Below are positions 1 through 12,140 of a DNA stretch of 64,000 bases, piece by piece. A program made the position numbers and the translations under genes. The DNA comes from Mucidula mucida (taxonomy: Eukaryota > Basidiomycota > Agaricomycetes > Agaricales > Physalacriaceae), in the NCBI GenBank assembly GCA_015501055.1, contig JADNYV010000008.1, positions 124,001-188,000 of the forward strand, written 5' to 3'. Position 1 is the stretch's first letter. Each line of letters starts with the position of its first letter. Below the pieces are notes generated by a model that was not told the DNA's origin, made no database searches, and saw nothing but the letters and a program-made list of their open reading frames with translations.

Positions 1-499
1 TACGACGCGTGTTTTCATCCGCTTCTTCAGCTCCATTTCTTTTTGACGCGCCTTGGCGAGTCTCTCATTATATTCGTGTTCCTTTGCTTCGTATTCTCTT
101 TGTATTCGTTTGCGTGTCTGAACGGCCACCCAATCTGGTCCTTCAACTATCCATTAGAAATCGACAGCATTAGCCTTTACAAACATGACAATGACAACAT
201 ACCATCCTCCGCGCCAGCGAGGGCTGCTAATTTTCCCTTTCGAGCGCGACTTCTTTCATCAGCAAGCCAAGTAAGACTAGCACATAGCAGACTCAGAGTC
301 TTCCCCTGTTCAGGAGGAGCGTGAATATTGAGATACTCAGTTTCGCGCAGCGCACCGTTCCAGTTGGACTTTCTATAATGGTCACCTTTCTCTGCTCAAT
401 AGATGTGTAGAGGTGGCGCATGAGATCAACTTGTATGTCATATGGAGGGGAATAGGGAAACGCGGGGAAAGCGTCTGGCGTTGGAAGATCCAAAGACAT
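1..499 (-). CDS. CHL1: CHL1/DDX11-family ATP-dependent DNA helicase, 5' part only
   Basis: This is the N-terminus of an iron-sulfur superfamily 2 DNA helicase (CHL1/DDX11/FANCJ group), a nuclear enzyme for sister-chromatid cohesion and DNA repair. Three exons are visible: 499-356, 305-203 and 146-1, the last running off the window. The start gives MSLDLPTPDAFPAFPYSPPY, followed by a Q-motif-like IQVDLMRHLY. Walker A is split by intron 1: ESPTGT ends exon 1 and GKTLSLL begins exon 2, where family members read ESPTGTGK(T/S). A charged coiled stretch follows (residues about 85-130), as usual before the Fe-S region. Both introns are GT-AG and about 50 bp. The gene diverges from the SDHAF4 gene with 142 bp between the start codons. 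The Fe-S cysteines, DEAH box and helicase C-domain lie outside the window. The family call is secure; CHL1 rather than another member rests on the N-terminal motif alone. Confidence 0.88.
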
Positions 500-641
500 G
501 ATGAACGCGTAAAGGAGGTCAGTCGGAGCACGTGAGTCGTGTTGCTGAGTCAGTTGTGTGCCGATCTTCAGATCCACTTCCAAGTTCCCACCATCATCAC
601 TTGACACTCGACAGCCAAGGCTCGCCCTCGTAGCTTCCAAA
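500..641. promoter_or_regulatory. Shared divergent promoter, CHL1 / SDHAF4
   Basis: Only 142 bp separate the start codon of the helicase gene (-) from that of the SDHAF4 gene (+). All core promoter elements of both genes must lie here or inside the transcribed regions. No clear TATA box is visible. A bidirectional promoter is inferred from the spacing. Confidence 0.5.
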
Positions 642-992
642 ATGTTACGACAGATAGCACGATCTAGTCTTTCTCGCAATCAGGCCATCTCAATTCGGTT
701 TATCTCAAACCAACGACCATCGCCACCTCCTTTGCCTCGAGATCAACAGCGGGAATTCGAGGAACTGCAGCGTCTTGCTCAGCAGCCTCTTTTGGCACGC
801 GGCACGAAATCTGAAATTGAGGCTGAATTAGCATTGCACCCGGATGCGCGGAAACCGGTAAAGCCGGCTTTCGAGGGAGATGTCAATCCAGTCACGGGTG
901 AAGAGGGTGGGCCCAAACAAGAACCGGTTAGACGATGGAGTACAGAGGATGACGGTGATTGGAGTTTCAAAGGACGCGTCTCAGACTTCTAG
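642..992 (+). CDS. SDH8: Succinate dehydrogenase assembly factor 4 (Sdh8/SDHAF4), mitochondrial
   Basis: Intronless, 116 aa. The family binds the flavinylated catalytic subunit Sdh1 in the mitochondrial matrix before complex II assembles. Residues 1-25 (MLRQIARSSLSRNQA onward) are rich in Arg, Ser and aliphatics and lack acids, as expected of a mitochondrial presequence. The C-terminal third carries the SDHAF4 signature: FEGDVNPVTGEEGGPKQEP, then a tryptophan-containing segment ending DWSFKGRVSDF at the stop. The start at 642 is preferred over an upstream in-frame ATG at 558 because the presequence starts there and the longer form would cut into the promoter shared with the helicase gene. Length matches the family (about 100-130 aa). 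Confidence 0.92.
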   Translation: MLRQIARSSLSRNQAISIRFISNQRPSPPPLPRDQQREFEELQRLAQQPLLARGTKSEIEAELALHPDARKPVKPAFEGDVNPVTGEEGGPKQEPVRRWSTEDDGDWSFKGRVSDF

Positions 993-2101
993 AGCCCATT
1001 CCGTCTGTCAAATATCTGTTACACAGGTCAGAATGTGGATTTTCATCTGAACTGAATTGAGTTTGACTACTACATGGTAGCGTATTATCAATTATGTACC
1101 GCGAATCGTACCACTGGCGCAAACGCGACATATCATAACCGTTATCCCCCGCGTTAGAAAAATCTTCGGACTCATTGTGTGGCGCTGATGGAATGAAGCC
1201 GGCCATAACATTTCATAAGTATGGCTTATCTTGGGCGCGGTGATGACCAGCCGATGACATTGACAGTCCAAATCCGCCTTCCGGTTCCCCAAATTTGGTG
1301 ATGCCCTCGTGGTGCTGTTCAGTTTGTCTACGTTCTCTGTTCTTTTAACACCATGTGCATCGCAGGTCGGCAGACAAGATGAGCGTGGAAGTCTTCGTAG
1401 AAAGTTGCGAGAGTACGACCGTGTCCTTCTCAGCGCTTCGGTGCCTAGGTCGGCGTAACACAAATGAGAGTTGTCCAGTTTGTAGTCCAAGGCAACGTTT
1501 CTTGCGCCTTATCTTCACCAGTGAATGTATAGCGCCTGTTTCTATCAGCATGTATCCAAGCCTCAAGGAATGTCAAATGGTGCCTCTCCAATCGAGGGTT
1601 CCCATGGCGAAGGGCTTCGGCGGAAACAAAACATAACAACTCTTTTCTCACGTGTCATGCTATTCACCCGAAAAAAATAGTAGCCAGTTCCTGAGTCTCC
1701 TACCCTCGTCGTTCTTTACCGTGCTCCCCTACATTTCCTGCCTTTTCCGCCGGCAGTCGTCCCTCGTTATTGTGGTATACTAGCCACACACACCCTCTTG
1801 AACACAGTTTGGCGACTTTCGGCCTTAATACGTTCACCTTGTCATATTCTACACGTGCAGCCTCCTATCCCAGCTCCTTGAGGCGCCGAATTTGATAGGA
1901 CGCCCACCTCGCAGTTGTCCCCCATAATAAAACATGTGTGCCCATCTACTTTCCCTTTAGCGTATTCGCTCACGCCGGCCCAGGCTATCGTCCCTTTTGA
2001 ACGCTATTCTAGACCAATAACACGTCCTTCTGGCTCTGTGAGTGTTATTGTCTAGCCTCGCTTCCATGCTAAACAATGCTACCTTCAGAATATATCTGTC
2101 C
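993..2101. other. Intergenic, no supported gene
   Basis: About 1.1 kb between SDHAF4 and the Ser/Pro-rich gene. A 93-codon frame at 1355-1636 (+) has no recognisable motif and no convincing splice continuation. The CT-rich, C-rich sequence at 1680-2040 looks like a promoter plus 5' leader for the next gene. Confidence 0.5.
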
Positions 2102-5100
2102 ATGTCTTCCAAAGCAGACACTAATCGTCAGCCGTCGCGACGCCCCAGTGCCAAACCCTCCCTCACTCTTTCGGCACCGTCAGGCAACGGGCGCTCCTTA
2201 GTGACTGATGGAACTCCTTCTCCAACTACTCGCAAACATATTACCAACGCGCATAAACAAACCCCGTCTCAGCCCATGCAAAGCCAGCCTGATGATGATA
2301 TATCTGGACCCTTGCCCGCCGCCCGGCCTCCAGCTATGTCTACCCGAGCTCGCGCTCTTTCCAGTCCTTCAACACCCACGAAAGTTCGACGGCCAGCTAC
2401 CGCGCCATCCCTTGCTGCCCCGACATCCTCCTCGCGTGGTCTGCCATCGCCAATCGGCCCACGATCCAAGGCGGCGCAGGGCACTGGCTCGCCAATGTCT
2501 TCAGGTCCTCGCAAGCATTCATCCTCCAGAAATCAGGAGGAGGAACGGCCACGGACAGCGGAACCAAACTGTGCGTGCTTCCCAGCGCATACTTTCTTCA
2601 CTACTCACGCCGGACCACAGTTGTCGATGCTTCCAATTCTACATCCCACACCACGTCGAGGAACCGTCGGTCCCGTACGTGATAACTTCCATATGCTGTA
2701 TGAATTGGTCATTTACCCGCGTCACGTAGCGGAATCAGTTTCGAAGTCCATGCCGGCGCCCTCTGGTACCGTTTGATTCATCGATCTTTCGTATGTGTTC
2801 TAACTTCCCTGCAGCTTCTTCAGCAGCTACCGCGAAGTACCCCGGTCAGCTTTCTACTCAAAACAGTACGTGAATAATATCCAATGTCACTGACAAGTAC
2901 TGAATACAGCAACCCTGATTAGCATTCTCATCCGCGAGACGTGCGCCTACTATATCGGAGCAATGTGCGTCCTCTCGTTGTCTCACATCTTTCATTTCCC
3001 CTGACATTTCGATGAAAGCCAACACCTCTGGGCCACTCAAGCCTGAGTCGTCACATAACTCTAGTAATACGATCTCCTCTCCTTGATGTAAAGCGGAGAA
3101 GCTGATCATTGCGCCATGTAGCAGCTACCGCTTCGTCCCTCAAATCTGCCTCTCCAAGTCCTTCCCACACAAGACCACCCTGTGAGTGCAGTGATTTTCT
3201 TCATCGTGAAGACGCTAAATCTTTCCCAGTGATTTCCTCTTCTCAAAAGTCTTCTTCTCCAATTCGCACTGGAATGCCTTCCATACCCCTGCGACCGACG
3301 CGTACGTTTACACCCTCTCATATAATGTTAACGTGCTGACGGAATGCGCTAGTATCCACTGAATCTTTTCCACCTCATCCCAAACATCAGGCGCTCTCTG
3401 CTGGCGCTGGAGAGATTGAAGGGTCTCGGTCGAGAGACTTGTTCGACCGTGGTCCTTCCAGTACAAAAACTCCGAATACGGTGTCACCATTATCTGCTCC
3501 ACCTTCAGGGTCATTGTCCGCGCCCTCTACGTCACAGTTTCGTAGCTCTCCTACGCCACAGAGGACGGCATCGACTTCGTTATCGTCAGCAACTTCGATA
3601 AGTCGCCGCAACCTCAGTGATTCTGCGCGTGGCAAAGCCGTTTCGACATCTCCTGCATTAGATTCTCTTCCTCAACGCCTCGCAATCGACGACATGAAGC
3701 GCCTGCTTTCAAAACCAGCCTCTATTCTATCGGCATCCGATTCTGAGGGGTATCGGTCGATGGGGCATGTGTCAAACAACAGGAGGAAAACTACTGTGGG
3801 GGGTGTGGTCAGTAGTGATGATGATATGGGTGGTGGTGGCTACCGTAGCTCGCCTGGCAGGATGAGCAATGCGTTCGCTATCGACAGGCTTCCCGTAACG
3901 GACTCGGGTCTCAATTCCGACGCAGAAGACGACCATCCATTGGTTGGTTCCACGCTTCCCTTACCTACGACAGTCAAGCGTTCGCCATCGGCAGACAAAC
4001 GACAGAGGAACGTCTTGAGGCGCCGTCCAAGCTCTGGAAACAAATCCACGAACCTCGCCATCTTCCCGGCATCGTACACTGAGGCGAAGCTGAAGGCGAC
4101 TGGGGCCAGTTCTTCGAAGTCAAGATCAGCCTCCATGAGCCCTTTACCTCGACAGCGAGAGCCTGTTCCCCCAGAACTTACTGGGAATGGCCTGACACCA
4201 GCGAGCGCCTTATTATAGCGTATAAACAGCAGCAAGAGGAGAAGGACAAAAAGTCATCTGGAGAAACCGAAAGGATTGGGAATAGTAGTCCAGCTGCGTC
4301 GATCAAGGCTGCTACGCAAAGCTCTTCGTCCCTGCCCGCGACTGAGGCGCCACCACCTGTTTCCGAGGATGCGACTACACCTCCCTCGACGCCTTACTAT
4401 ACTGTCTTCGGATCCAAATCCGGTAAGGTTGTCGCTGTCGGAGGTCCGGAGGATGCGTGGTCGGAACTCAGTATAGGTTCCGGGTTCGTTGCTGGTCTTG
4501 GAGCAGGGCTCGGGTTGGATCTCCATGAGAGGACGGCCAGTGTAACGGTCGGGAAACCGCGTCTCCCACCGAAACCTTCTAGCAGTAGTGGACTAGGCAA
4601 GACCTTGAGCCGTAAGATGTCTGGCCGCTGGCGGAAAGGCAGCATGGCGGCGGACGATATAGAGTGGGAGAGAGTCGAGCCTCCTCCCCTTTGACTTTGG
4701 ACAAGGAACGCGACCGAGATCAAGGCATTGAGCAAGAGGAGCGTGGCGGTGAGGAACGCGGGCGTATGAGCCTTCAGGAGAGACGGGGCCAACATCGCAA
4801 ATCGTCTGTGAAAGGAGAAGAGGCGGCGAAAGAGTTGAGGGTCTCCATCGAGAAGCACGCCATGCCATTCGAGAACTCTACGCCATTAAAGACTCCCATT
4901 ACTGGCAGCTTACTCTCCACGCCAAAACTTGACGATAGCTTAGGCAATTCTCCCAGGTCGCGAAAATCTGAGCCTGTGGTAGCTCTGGTAGCGGAAGTAA
5001 ATTGTGGAAGTTGATGAAGCGGATAAGTACGGGCGGTCTACGGGATAGATATGTCGATGAATCTCCCACTGAGCCTCCTCCGCCGGTACCTCCGATTCCC

Positions 5101-6177
5101 AAGGACTACCTGGAGAAGACGCGAGGTCCGAAGTCAATTGACGGATACGGCTCTCATAATCCCGGACTCTTGTCGAAATTTGCTCAGACGCGTTCTTCCC
5201 TATCTGCGCCCAGACCCTCTCTGTCTACTGTCACTGTTCGTCCTACCACTGTGGTATCGTCCACATCATCAGGCGTTACGAGGCCTAGTACGACCACCCG
5301 CTCTTCATCTCCCGTCTCCTCCGACGTTGCGTCTTCAAAATTCTTTAATCGTACACAATCCCAACGTTCATCAACGTCATCCTATGGAGATGAAGTTCCA
5401 CCGATGCCGAACACCGTTTTAGGGCAGAACATCGTTCCTCCTAATGAGCTCTACAAGCTAACAATGCGAGTCTCCATGGAGGGCGAAAGGGCTGCAAAGA
5501 CTGGACACCGCACCAGACGGTCTACGTCTTCGCCCGAAAAATGGATACGACCATCGGGCATGGGTATAGAGCCTCCTACCTTACCCTCTCTTCCTGTGCC
5601 TCCTACTCAGCGTTTACGAAAACCGTCGAAGGATCGCAATCAAGCCCCGTCCCCGACTATTCCTGCATTTTCCACCAATGCCCCCATAAATACTTTTCCA
5701 AGTCGTAAATCGACTTCCGCTAGTTTACCGGATGTCGACACCAAGAAAGCAATGTCACCGCCGGCGCCACCTCGACCTTCACGCAGTCCGCATAGACCCA
5801 GTCCTTCATCATCTACCTCGACGAGCCGCGTCACCTCGCCTATCCCTCCATCCTCTCGTCCTCCTCTTCCCGATTCGGCTGCTGGTACCATGAGTCTCGA
5901 CCTCAGACGCACGTCCACAGCCTCCCATGCTACTGCTCGGCCTAAATCGTACGCTAGTACATTTGGGCCAACGAGCACACCTGTTCAAGCACAGTTCCGG
6001 GACAAACCTGTTCCAAAATTGGGCCGAACAGAGCAAGAAAAGGCCGACATGTGGGATGATCTACTGGAGAGGAGTGCTCGAGCAGGGGGCACCATTCATT
6101 TGAAGGGCGGGGATGGGCTAGCGTCAGACCAGTTAAGGTTTTCTGGCGTGAGTGCCGATCCCGATGACACTGACTGA
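2102..6177 (+). CDS. Large Ser/Pro-rich, probably disordered protein; three apparent -1 frame breaks
   Basis: I do not recognise a named family. Eight exons fit: 2102-2570, 2621-2674, 2815-2865, 2923-2964, 3019-3063, 3122-3181, 3230-3301 and 3353-6177. The protein is dominated by Ser, Pro, Thr and Arg with many SP/TP sites. Short ordered islands include WPDTSERLIIAYKQQQEEKD, a Gly-rich GFVAGLGAGLGLDLHERTAS and KLWKLMKRISTGGLRDRY followed by PPPPVPPIPKD. The last exon changes frame three times, near 4168-4172 (C5), 4686-4689 (C4) and 4978-4979 (GG). Each change is repaired by one extra base in the run, and with all three the coding length becomes exactly 1,207 codons including the stop. The Pro-rich patches suggest a scaffold binding SH3 or WW domains; this is inference. 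The N-terminus could be 20 codons longer (2042). Confidence 0.72.
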
Positions 6178-6616
6178 TGCGCTTTTTTCTACCTTCATTT
6201 GCTGTATTTCACACATGTTCAAGATACCCTCGCTCTGTATGCCATATACGCGATGTCGAAGCTGCTTTCCACGTTATATATTTTTAGCGCAGCCTCTTGC
6301 ATCCTTCTGTATACTTGAATTTCTCCTTGCGCTTGAGTTATAGCCAAAGTACACTACAAGGACTCAACATCAGCCTAGCTTTACAGAACTATCATTCAGC
6401 TGTATAAGTATAAGATCAATACCACTATGCCCGTTGATACCCCTCAATTGCTGGCAGAGGGACGCGTTATTTATGCATGTAGACGCGCATGACCAAGGCA
6501 GGTTCCCATTCTGGGTTACTTGTTCTCTCCACGTCACTTGCCACCTTCGTCTGACCTCTGAACGACTCGTTCATCCACTCCTTCAATCCTTTTCAGTTTC
6601 TGCTCTCGACTGTAAT
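6178..6616. other. Intergenic, promoter of next gene
   Basis: 439 bp holding the 3' flank of the Ser/Pro-rich gene and the pyrimidine-rich leader (about 6520-6610) of the next gene. An in-frame upstream ATG at 6434 is ignored because the sequence before 6617 does not look coding. Confidence 0.4.
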
Positions 6617-7698
6617 ATGGGTCACACACAGAGCAGTCTATTCGGCGACGTCTCTATCGAGACGGTTGGAACAGTGGTTGTGGTCGCCGCTGCAGCTAGC
6701 TTCGCCGTCGTCCAGCTCTCCTCTCCCGCGGCTGCCTCGTCGCAAGCGTCCGGGTCCCTGGTGGACAAGTCGAAGACTTTGAAGAAGAAGCCTAAAGCTA
6801 AAGGCAAGGCGAAGGACGAGCAGGAGAAGGTCAGCGAGGTTGTCAAAGTAGCTCCCGCGGCTGCGGAGGCCATTCCAGGCGACTTTGACGCACCCATGGT
6901 CGACATTGCAGTCACCGCGCCAGAGGTGTCGCCGGCGACGACGACCAAGAAGAAGAGCAAGGGGAAGAAGAAGAAAGCTGCTGCTGCTTCAGCTAACGAA
7001 TCCCAGGCGTCTGACGCCTCTGTGGGAGCTTCATCCAAGCCTTCTGGGGACTCTCCTGCACCCAAGCCACCTGTTGCCGCGCCAGTATCCCCACCGCCAC
7101 CCCAGGTTGCCTCGCTTCCAAGCGAAACTCTAGAGTCAACTGCTAGTGAATCGGACGAGTTGCGTGTCTCTCTGTATTTCATTTATTCATGCTAATGGTT
7201 TCCATAGGGCATCACAAACGGGAGCAAATACGCCTACGCGATCTACGGCTTCGGAGAGTTCGAACCGACCCGTTCCTGCTGCGGGATTCTCATGGGGTGA
7301 TTATGAGGATGCGCACCACGTAGAGGATGATGATGAAGGCTGGGGTGTTGTACAGAGGAGTCGCGGAACGCGTAACACCAACACTATCATCCCGGCGACG
7401 GCGAACAGTGAGTTATTCATTCATCATGTATGTTTTGATGTTGAATGTCTTTGCAGAGCCAGCTACACCCTCCAACCAGCCTTTAACCAAAAAACAGCGC
7501 CAAAATGCTGCTAAGCGCGCAGCACAGAAGGACGCCAAGGTCGATGCTGAAAAGGAGAGACTGGCAGCGCTTCAGAAGCATAAAAGAGACCTCGAAAAGA
7601 CGCGAATGGCAGAGCAGGCATCTGGGACCGGTAAAGGAAAGGTTAGCGGAGGCATGAAAGCCTCTGTTGACGACAATGGAAAGCTTGTTTGGGAATGA
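6617..7698 (+). CDS. Lys/Ala/Pro-rich conserved hypothetical protein, single N-terminal membrane segment
   Basis: Three exons (6617-7158, 7208-7407, 7457-7698) give 327 aa. The N-terminus MGHTQSSLFGDVS is followed by a hydrophobic stretch of about 20 residues (VETVGTVVVVAAAASFAVV region), so a signal anchor is likely. After it come low-complexity KKK/APA segments, an acidic Trp-containing patch (GFSWGDYEDAHHVEDDDEGW) and a basic C-terminal helix (LTKKQRQNAAKRAAQKDA onward) ending GKLVWE. From memory, similar C-termini occur in other basidiomycete hypothetical proteins; I know of no function. The second residue is Gly, so N-myristoylation is possible but not shown. All splice phases agree. A long open frame on the opposite strand is a shadow of biased codon use. 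Confidence 0.8.
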
Positions 7699-7962
7699 TG
7701 GAGAAGAGGATTGATATTTATTCTTTTTGGTTATATTGTCTTATAAGGATGGAACGCACATACATACCTATAATTTACGTACGTGGCGGTAATTACCTTT
7801 GAATATCCACGTTCTTGTGTACCTTCGATGCCTTTCTGTTCGCGCAGAGTGGTCAACGCATGTCGATCCACGTGTTGTGACCGGTAAGTCACAGACGCGT
7901 CTTTCAATCCTCTCTTCCTCGACGACTGCCTTGTCCTATCGATCTTGCCTTTTAGAGCTTCG

Positions 7963-8704
7963 ATGGACGTCGACTCTGAACAGAACGAGACTGGTATGGA
8001 ACCAGGGCCCTCAGAAAACCCTCACGTCCCGCAAGACGCGTCCAATACCAAACAGAGAAAAGTCCGAAAACCCCAGCCTGTTGTTACCAGAGAGCCTGGG
8101 AAGACGCTTTTTCCTGTATCTAGAGTACAGAAGATTATAAAGGCTGACAAGGTGCGTCTCACAACTTGATTGCGGTCGTTGTCTCACTCACATTGTAGGA
8201 TATTCCGCTAGTCGCCAAAGAAGCGACATTCCTGATATCCCTTGCTACAGAGGAGTTCATCAAACGTCTCTGCGAATCCGCACAGAAGGTTGCTGAGCGG
8301 AGCAATCGGACGACAATACAGCACAAAGACGTTGGTTCGTATATATCCTTTTCAATTGTGGGGTATGCTTTGAACGCGTCGTCTTGATCTAGCTACCACC
8401 GTCCGCAAAGCCGATGAATTCTTGTTTTTAGAAGGTGTGTCTCGTTGCCCAGATGCGATGTTTTTCTTTACGTTGGCCGCATGTAGATATCATTCCATGG
8501 TCAATAGCAGACGCGCCCGGGCCGAAGAAGAAACCGAGGCAAAACGCTCAGAAGGACAATGGGTCTGGTCCGACAATGTTGGATCAGTTTGTAGGCAGGA
8601 AGCCTGCATTGGAGAGCAAGGATGACGATGATGAAGACGAAGACGAGGACGAGGACGACGGGGATGTTATGATGATGGAGGATGGGACGATGACTGCGAC
8701 ATGA
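7963..8704 (+). CDS. Histone-fold protein of the Dpb3/POLE4/CHRAC type
   Basis: Four exons (7963-8151, 8199-8334, 8393-8434, 8487-8704) give 194 aa. The core is one CBF/NF-Y-type histone fold from LFPVSRVQKIIKADKDIP through KEATFLISLATEEFIKRLCE to the last helix with KADEFLFLEDIIPW. The spacing and the FP(V/L)SRV start match Dpb3/POLE4 (DNA polymerase epsilon accessory subunit) and CHRAC1. These proteins pair with a Dpb4/POLE3-like partner and bind DNA in replication or nucleosome sliding. The C-terminal tail is very acidic (runs of D and E, then DDGDVMMMEDG), also seen in this family. Polymerase epsilon versus chromatin-remodeller membership cannot be decided here, and NC2-alpha is a less likely alternative. 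The first ATG after a stop-rich leader was chosen. Confidence 0.85.
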
Positions 8705-9313
8705 CTTTGATTTTCTTCTTTTCATGCTCTGCTGCTCATCAAGTTTGTGTATTTTCAGGATCAAGACGATATACCGTATAATATAATTCAAGTTCTTCAC
8801 CAATCCGGCATCCGGGACGACAGTGACGCCAATGATTCTGAAACTCGAGCTGATCTGTTCTTGGCTCGTACCACCAAACTGCGAGCAACGCTGTTTCTCA
8901 AGAGCATGAAACTACATGGTATGTGGGATTTTTGCCGACATATTAGACTGAATGGGTGATGCAAGATAGCGCGGACGGACATCGTGACGATGTTACGCAT
9001 ACTGACCTTGTCCTTCTCCATCATGAAGCATCGATAAAGAACACTGAACAGTTGGAGATGTTCATATAATTGATATAAAATTCACAGACCTCGTCGCAGG
9101 GCTTCACTGCCGTCGGCCACCATCGCTATGATGCCCATGACGACCTCGCTGTGTGTCCGGATGGGTCCGCATTGGAGGAGGACAGAGCCTCGTGGGAAAG
9201 AGGACTACTTTCGGTTTGATTGCTCCTGTTTGGCGGGCGCTTTGCACGGGCGCTTGGACAGTCTCCCATTTTCCCCCCGAAATGCATGTTGAAGTTGAAC
9301 CCTCACTATAGCG
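8705..9313. other. Intergenic, nothing recognised
   Basis: 609 bp between the histone-fold gene and the SET3-like gene. Only short open frames without motifs occur. The last 150 bp are probably the promoter of the SET3-like gene. Confidence 0.4.
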
Positions 9314-12140
9314 ATGCAATCCGTTGCGTCGACATCGTCCCTCTTACCGCCAAAGCACTCGCTCATCCCCCAGAAACGCTCGTTGGACACTGCCACTGAC
9401 GACGGCATCCGATGCAAATGTGGCTACAAGCACGACGACGGCTTTTCCATTGGCTGCGATAAATGCGAGAGATGGTGCCACGGCGCATGCTTTGGCATTT
9501 TCGCCAATATCAATGAGCCTAAGGATTGGCTGTGCTGGGAGTGCGACCCGAAGCAGAAAGGGAAGCATAAGCGCAGGAAGGAGAGCCCTGTCATCGTCGT
9601 CGACGACCAGGAGGAGGAGAAAACCTACGTTCCAATCACGGAGGACATTGTTCCGCAGCCAGAGACTCGTAAAAGGCTACGCGAGCATGCATCGTCCTGG
9701 AGAGGCGTCAGTGCCCTTTCGCCCTCGCCCTCGCACCTCCGCTCGACTCCCGACACAACGTCCTCCATTCTACCGCCTTCCTACACTCTCCATACCTCCA
9801 ATCCAGTACCCCCAGAGACGTACTTGTCACCATTCGTATCCTCGATCACCCCCTCCGCCGCATACCTAGCCGACCCTCTCAACGCCTATGCCCATCTAGG
9901 GATGCCAAAGCCCTTTGTCCACCTCCTCGGCCCGCCGCTAGATTTGGCTCTTGATACCAGACTCGTCGGAAACAAATCTCGCTGGGTTCGCTCGGGCTGT
10001 AGGCCGAACGCCGTCCTTCGACCCATGCTTTGTTCGTCCTCGTCCGAGGAGCTCGGTTTTGGTCTCTTCGCTACTCGCTCGTTGGAAAAGGATGAAGAAA
10101 TTGTGCTTGGATGGGAATGGGATGACGGGAATGTGGTTCACCATCTACCCACTCTCCTCAACTGTCCGGACATGTTCAAGCCGACGGAAAAGGACCATAT
10201 CAAGAAGCAAATGAGCAGCGTTCTACACGCGTTGGATTCGACTTTTGCCAAATGCGCCTGCGGAAAGGACACAAAGGGCCAGTGTGCCATCGAAAGGATG
10301 AAGAAATTTGTTGATGGTCAAGAGGACAAAGGCGATGGAGATTTGGGACCTCTCGTGGGTACAGAACGGGGATTTAGAACGCAAGAGAAAGTCCCTTGGA
10401 GTGGGGGTATAGGCGGCGTTGAGATGTGCAGTCCACCATCACCACCACTTGCCGACTCCCCTGAAATCATGCCGCCGAAGATGAGGAAGGCTTCATTACG
10501 CATGAAATGTACAGGTTCGTCAATTCATTAAATCTTATCTTTTCGCCTTCTCACGTTTCTTAATAGCGCCTTCCCCTCCAAATCCCACCACGTCGCCTAC
10601 GTCTGCCTTCGCAAATCTCTCTTTAGCTTCACCCTTCACTCCCCTTCCGATGGCTCCCAGAGAGCAACCTATGGAAATCGATACCGATGTGCCTTCCACT
10701 CCCAGCCTCATCTTCACTTCAACTACGACCACTGCCAGCCCATCGTCCATCAGCTCTCCGCCACCTCCCCAATCCCCGGTGCTAAATGAGTCTACACTGC
10801 CCCCAATGATGGCCCACAAATCACGTTCGCCTCCATCGATACCGGCCGCTCTTTCGAGGCGACGGAATTCTCGATCAAGCGGTGTTCATTGGCAGGATGT
10901 TGATATGATGGACGCTGACAATCTTTCACCACGGACTGTTCCTCTCAGTCTTTCTCCATCCTCGCCCCCTCCTGACCTTCGAACATCTCGATCTGTATCG
11001 GTGTCGCGTTCCGTCCAGATCGACCACTCTCCTACACAGTCCCCTTCTTCTATCAAAGTGGAGCTCTTGGACGAGTCGCCAATGCCTATGGAGCATGCTG
11101 CATCAGCAGTGCCCCGAACACCGTCTCCAATCCCCGTTCCGACATCGCAACCTTCTTCGATCTCTACCACTGCACCCACGTCAGAAAGGTCTGCGCCCGA
11201 CTCTCCAGCTGCATCTGTCAAGTCACCACCCATCAAGGCACCGTCCCCGCCTCCAAATCGTCCGAATGAGAACTCTCCTCCTTCTGGTACTTCCCAACGC
11301 AAGGACGTGAAGAAAATCAGTTTGAAGGACTTTGCTCGTCGCAAAAAAGAGCAGAGGGAGCGGGAAGAGAAAGAGCACGAGCTGAAGGACAAGCTCAGTC
11401 CCGCTTGCGGATTTCATACCCCCGATGTTGCAGGCATACCAGAGTCTGAGCCTCCAATCATCACGGCCCTTCGCTCGTTGGAGAGTGGTTCCTTTGAAGG
11501 GTCTGTTAGCGGCGAGAGACCAATTCCGCAGACGGTTGTGGGCAGGGCTTTACAGGCTACACAATATGCAGTATCACCCGACCTCCCAGTACGAGCCGCT
11601 AGCCCCGAGGCACATCCTTCCAGCAGGGCAGAGCCTGCACCAGCAGTGCGCCTACACTCCCCGGAACCTGTTGAAACACCACTCTCTGCCAGATTGGGCT
11701 CTCCTCCGCCTCATTCAGTCCCTCGCAAACATTGGGATGAACGAAAGGCATCTCCGCCTCCGCTCCCCGTTTCTTTTGCTCCCAAGGTAGAGGATGGCTC
11801 TTACCCGCGGGCGCTGGTGGCAGCATTGAATTCTACGTCCACTCATCATCTCCCTCCCAAGCCTCTTGTGCCAGCCTTATCTGGACATACCCGCCAGCGA
11901 TCAAACTCGCCGATCTCGCCAATGGGAGAATATCCTTCGGGGCGCGGAGACAATTTTCGCGGGAACAAGATTGTACCTCGTTCGATGTCACGGACGTCTC
12001 CGCCGCGGCAGCCTTCCAAGTTTTCTCCTGAGGACGGCGAGATCGTGCAGCCGCCACGATTTCCTCGTTCGATGAACTTGGCGGGCCCTGTTTCCAAGCC
12101 AATACCGAGTGGCCCGCGCGCTATGCGGGGATTGCGCTGA
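9314..12140 (+). CDS. SET3: SET3-like protein with PHD finger and SET domain
   Basis: Two exons (9314-10514 and 10567-12140) encode 924 aa. A PHD finger lies near residues 34-78: CKCGYKHDDGFSIGCDKCERW, then CHGACFG and LCWECDPK supply the C4HC3 zinc ligands. A divergent SET domain follows at about residues 200-310, with NKSRWVRSGCRPNAV, LGFGLFATRSLEKDEEIVLG and a post-SET-like CACGKDTKGQC. The canonical catalytic GxxxTxDY is replaced by EEIVLGWEW, as expected of the Set3/Set4/MLL5 group, whose SET domains lack methyltransferase activity. In yeast, Set3 binds H3K4me2 through its PHD finger and scaffolds a histone deacetylase complex. The C-terminal 500 residues are Ser/Pro-rich and disordered apart from a basic helix (ISLKDFARRKKEQREREEK). 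There are no frame breaks in 2.8 kb. Confidence 0.88.

Noticed and set aside
4160..4980. Programmed ribosomal frameshifting in the Ser/Pro-rich gene
   Set aside because: Three shifts without slippery heptamers or pseudoknots, and identical lesions in unrelated genes, make missing bases simpler.
6622..7182. 186-codon minus frame over the Lys/Ala-rich gene
   Set aside because: Low-complexity shadow of GC-rich third positions; the plus strand has consistent introns and a conserved C-terminus.
10886..11392. 168-codon minus frame over the SET3-like C-terminus
   Set aside because: Antisense of Ser/Pro-rich low-complexity sequence.
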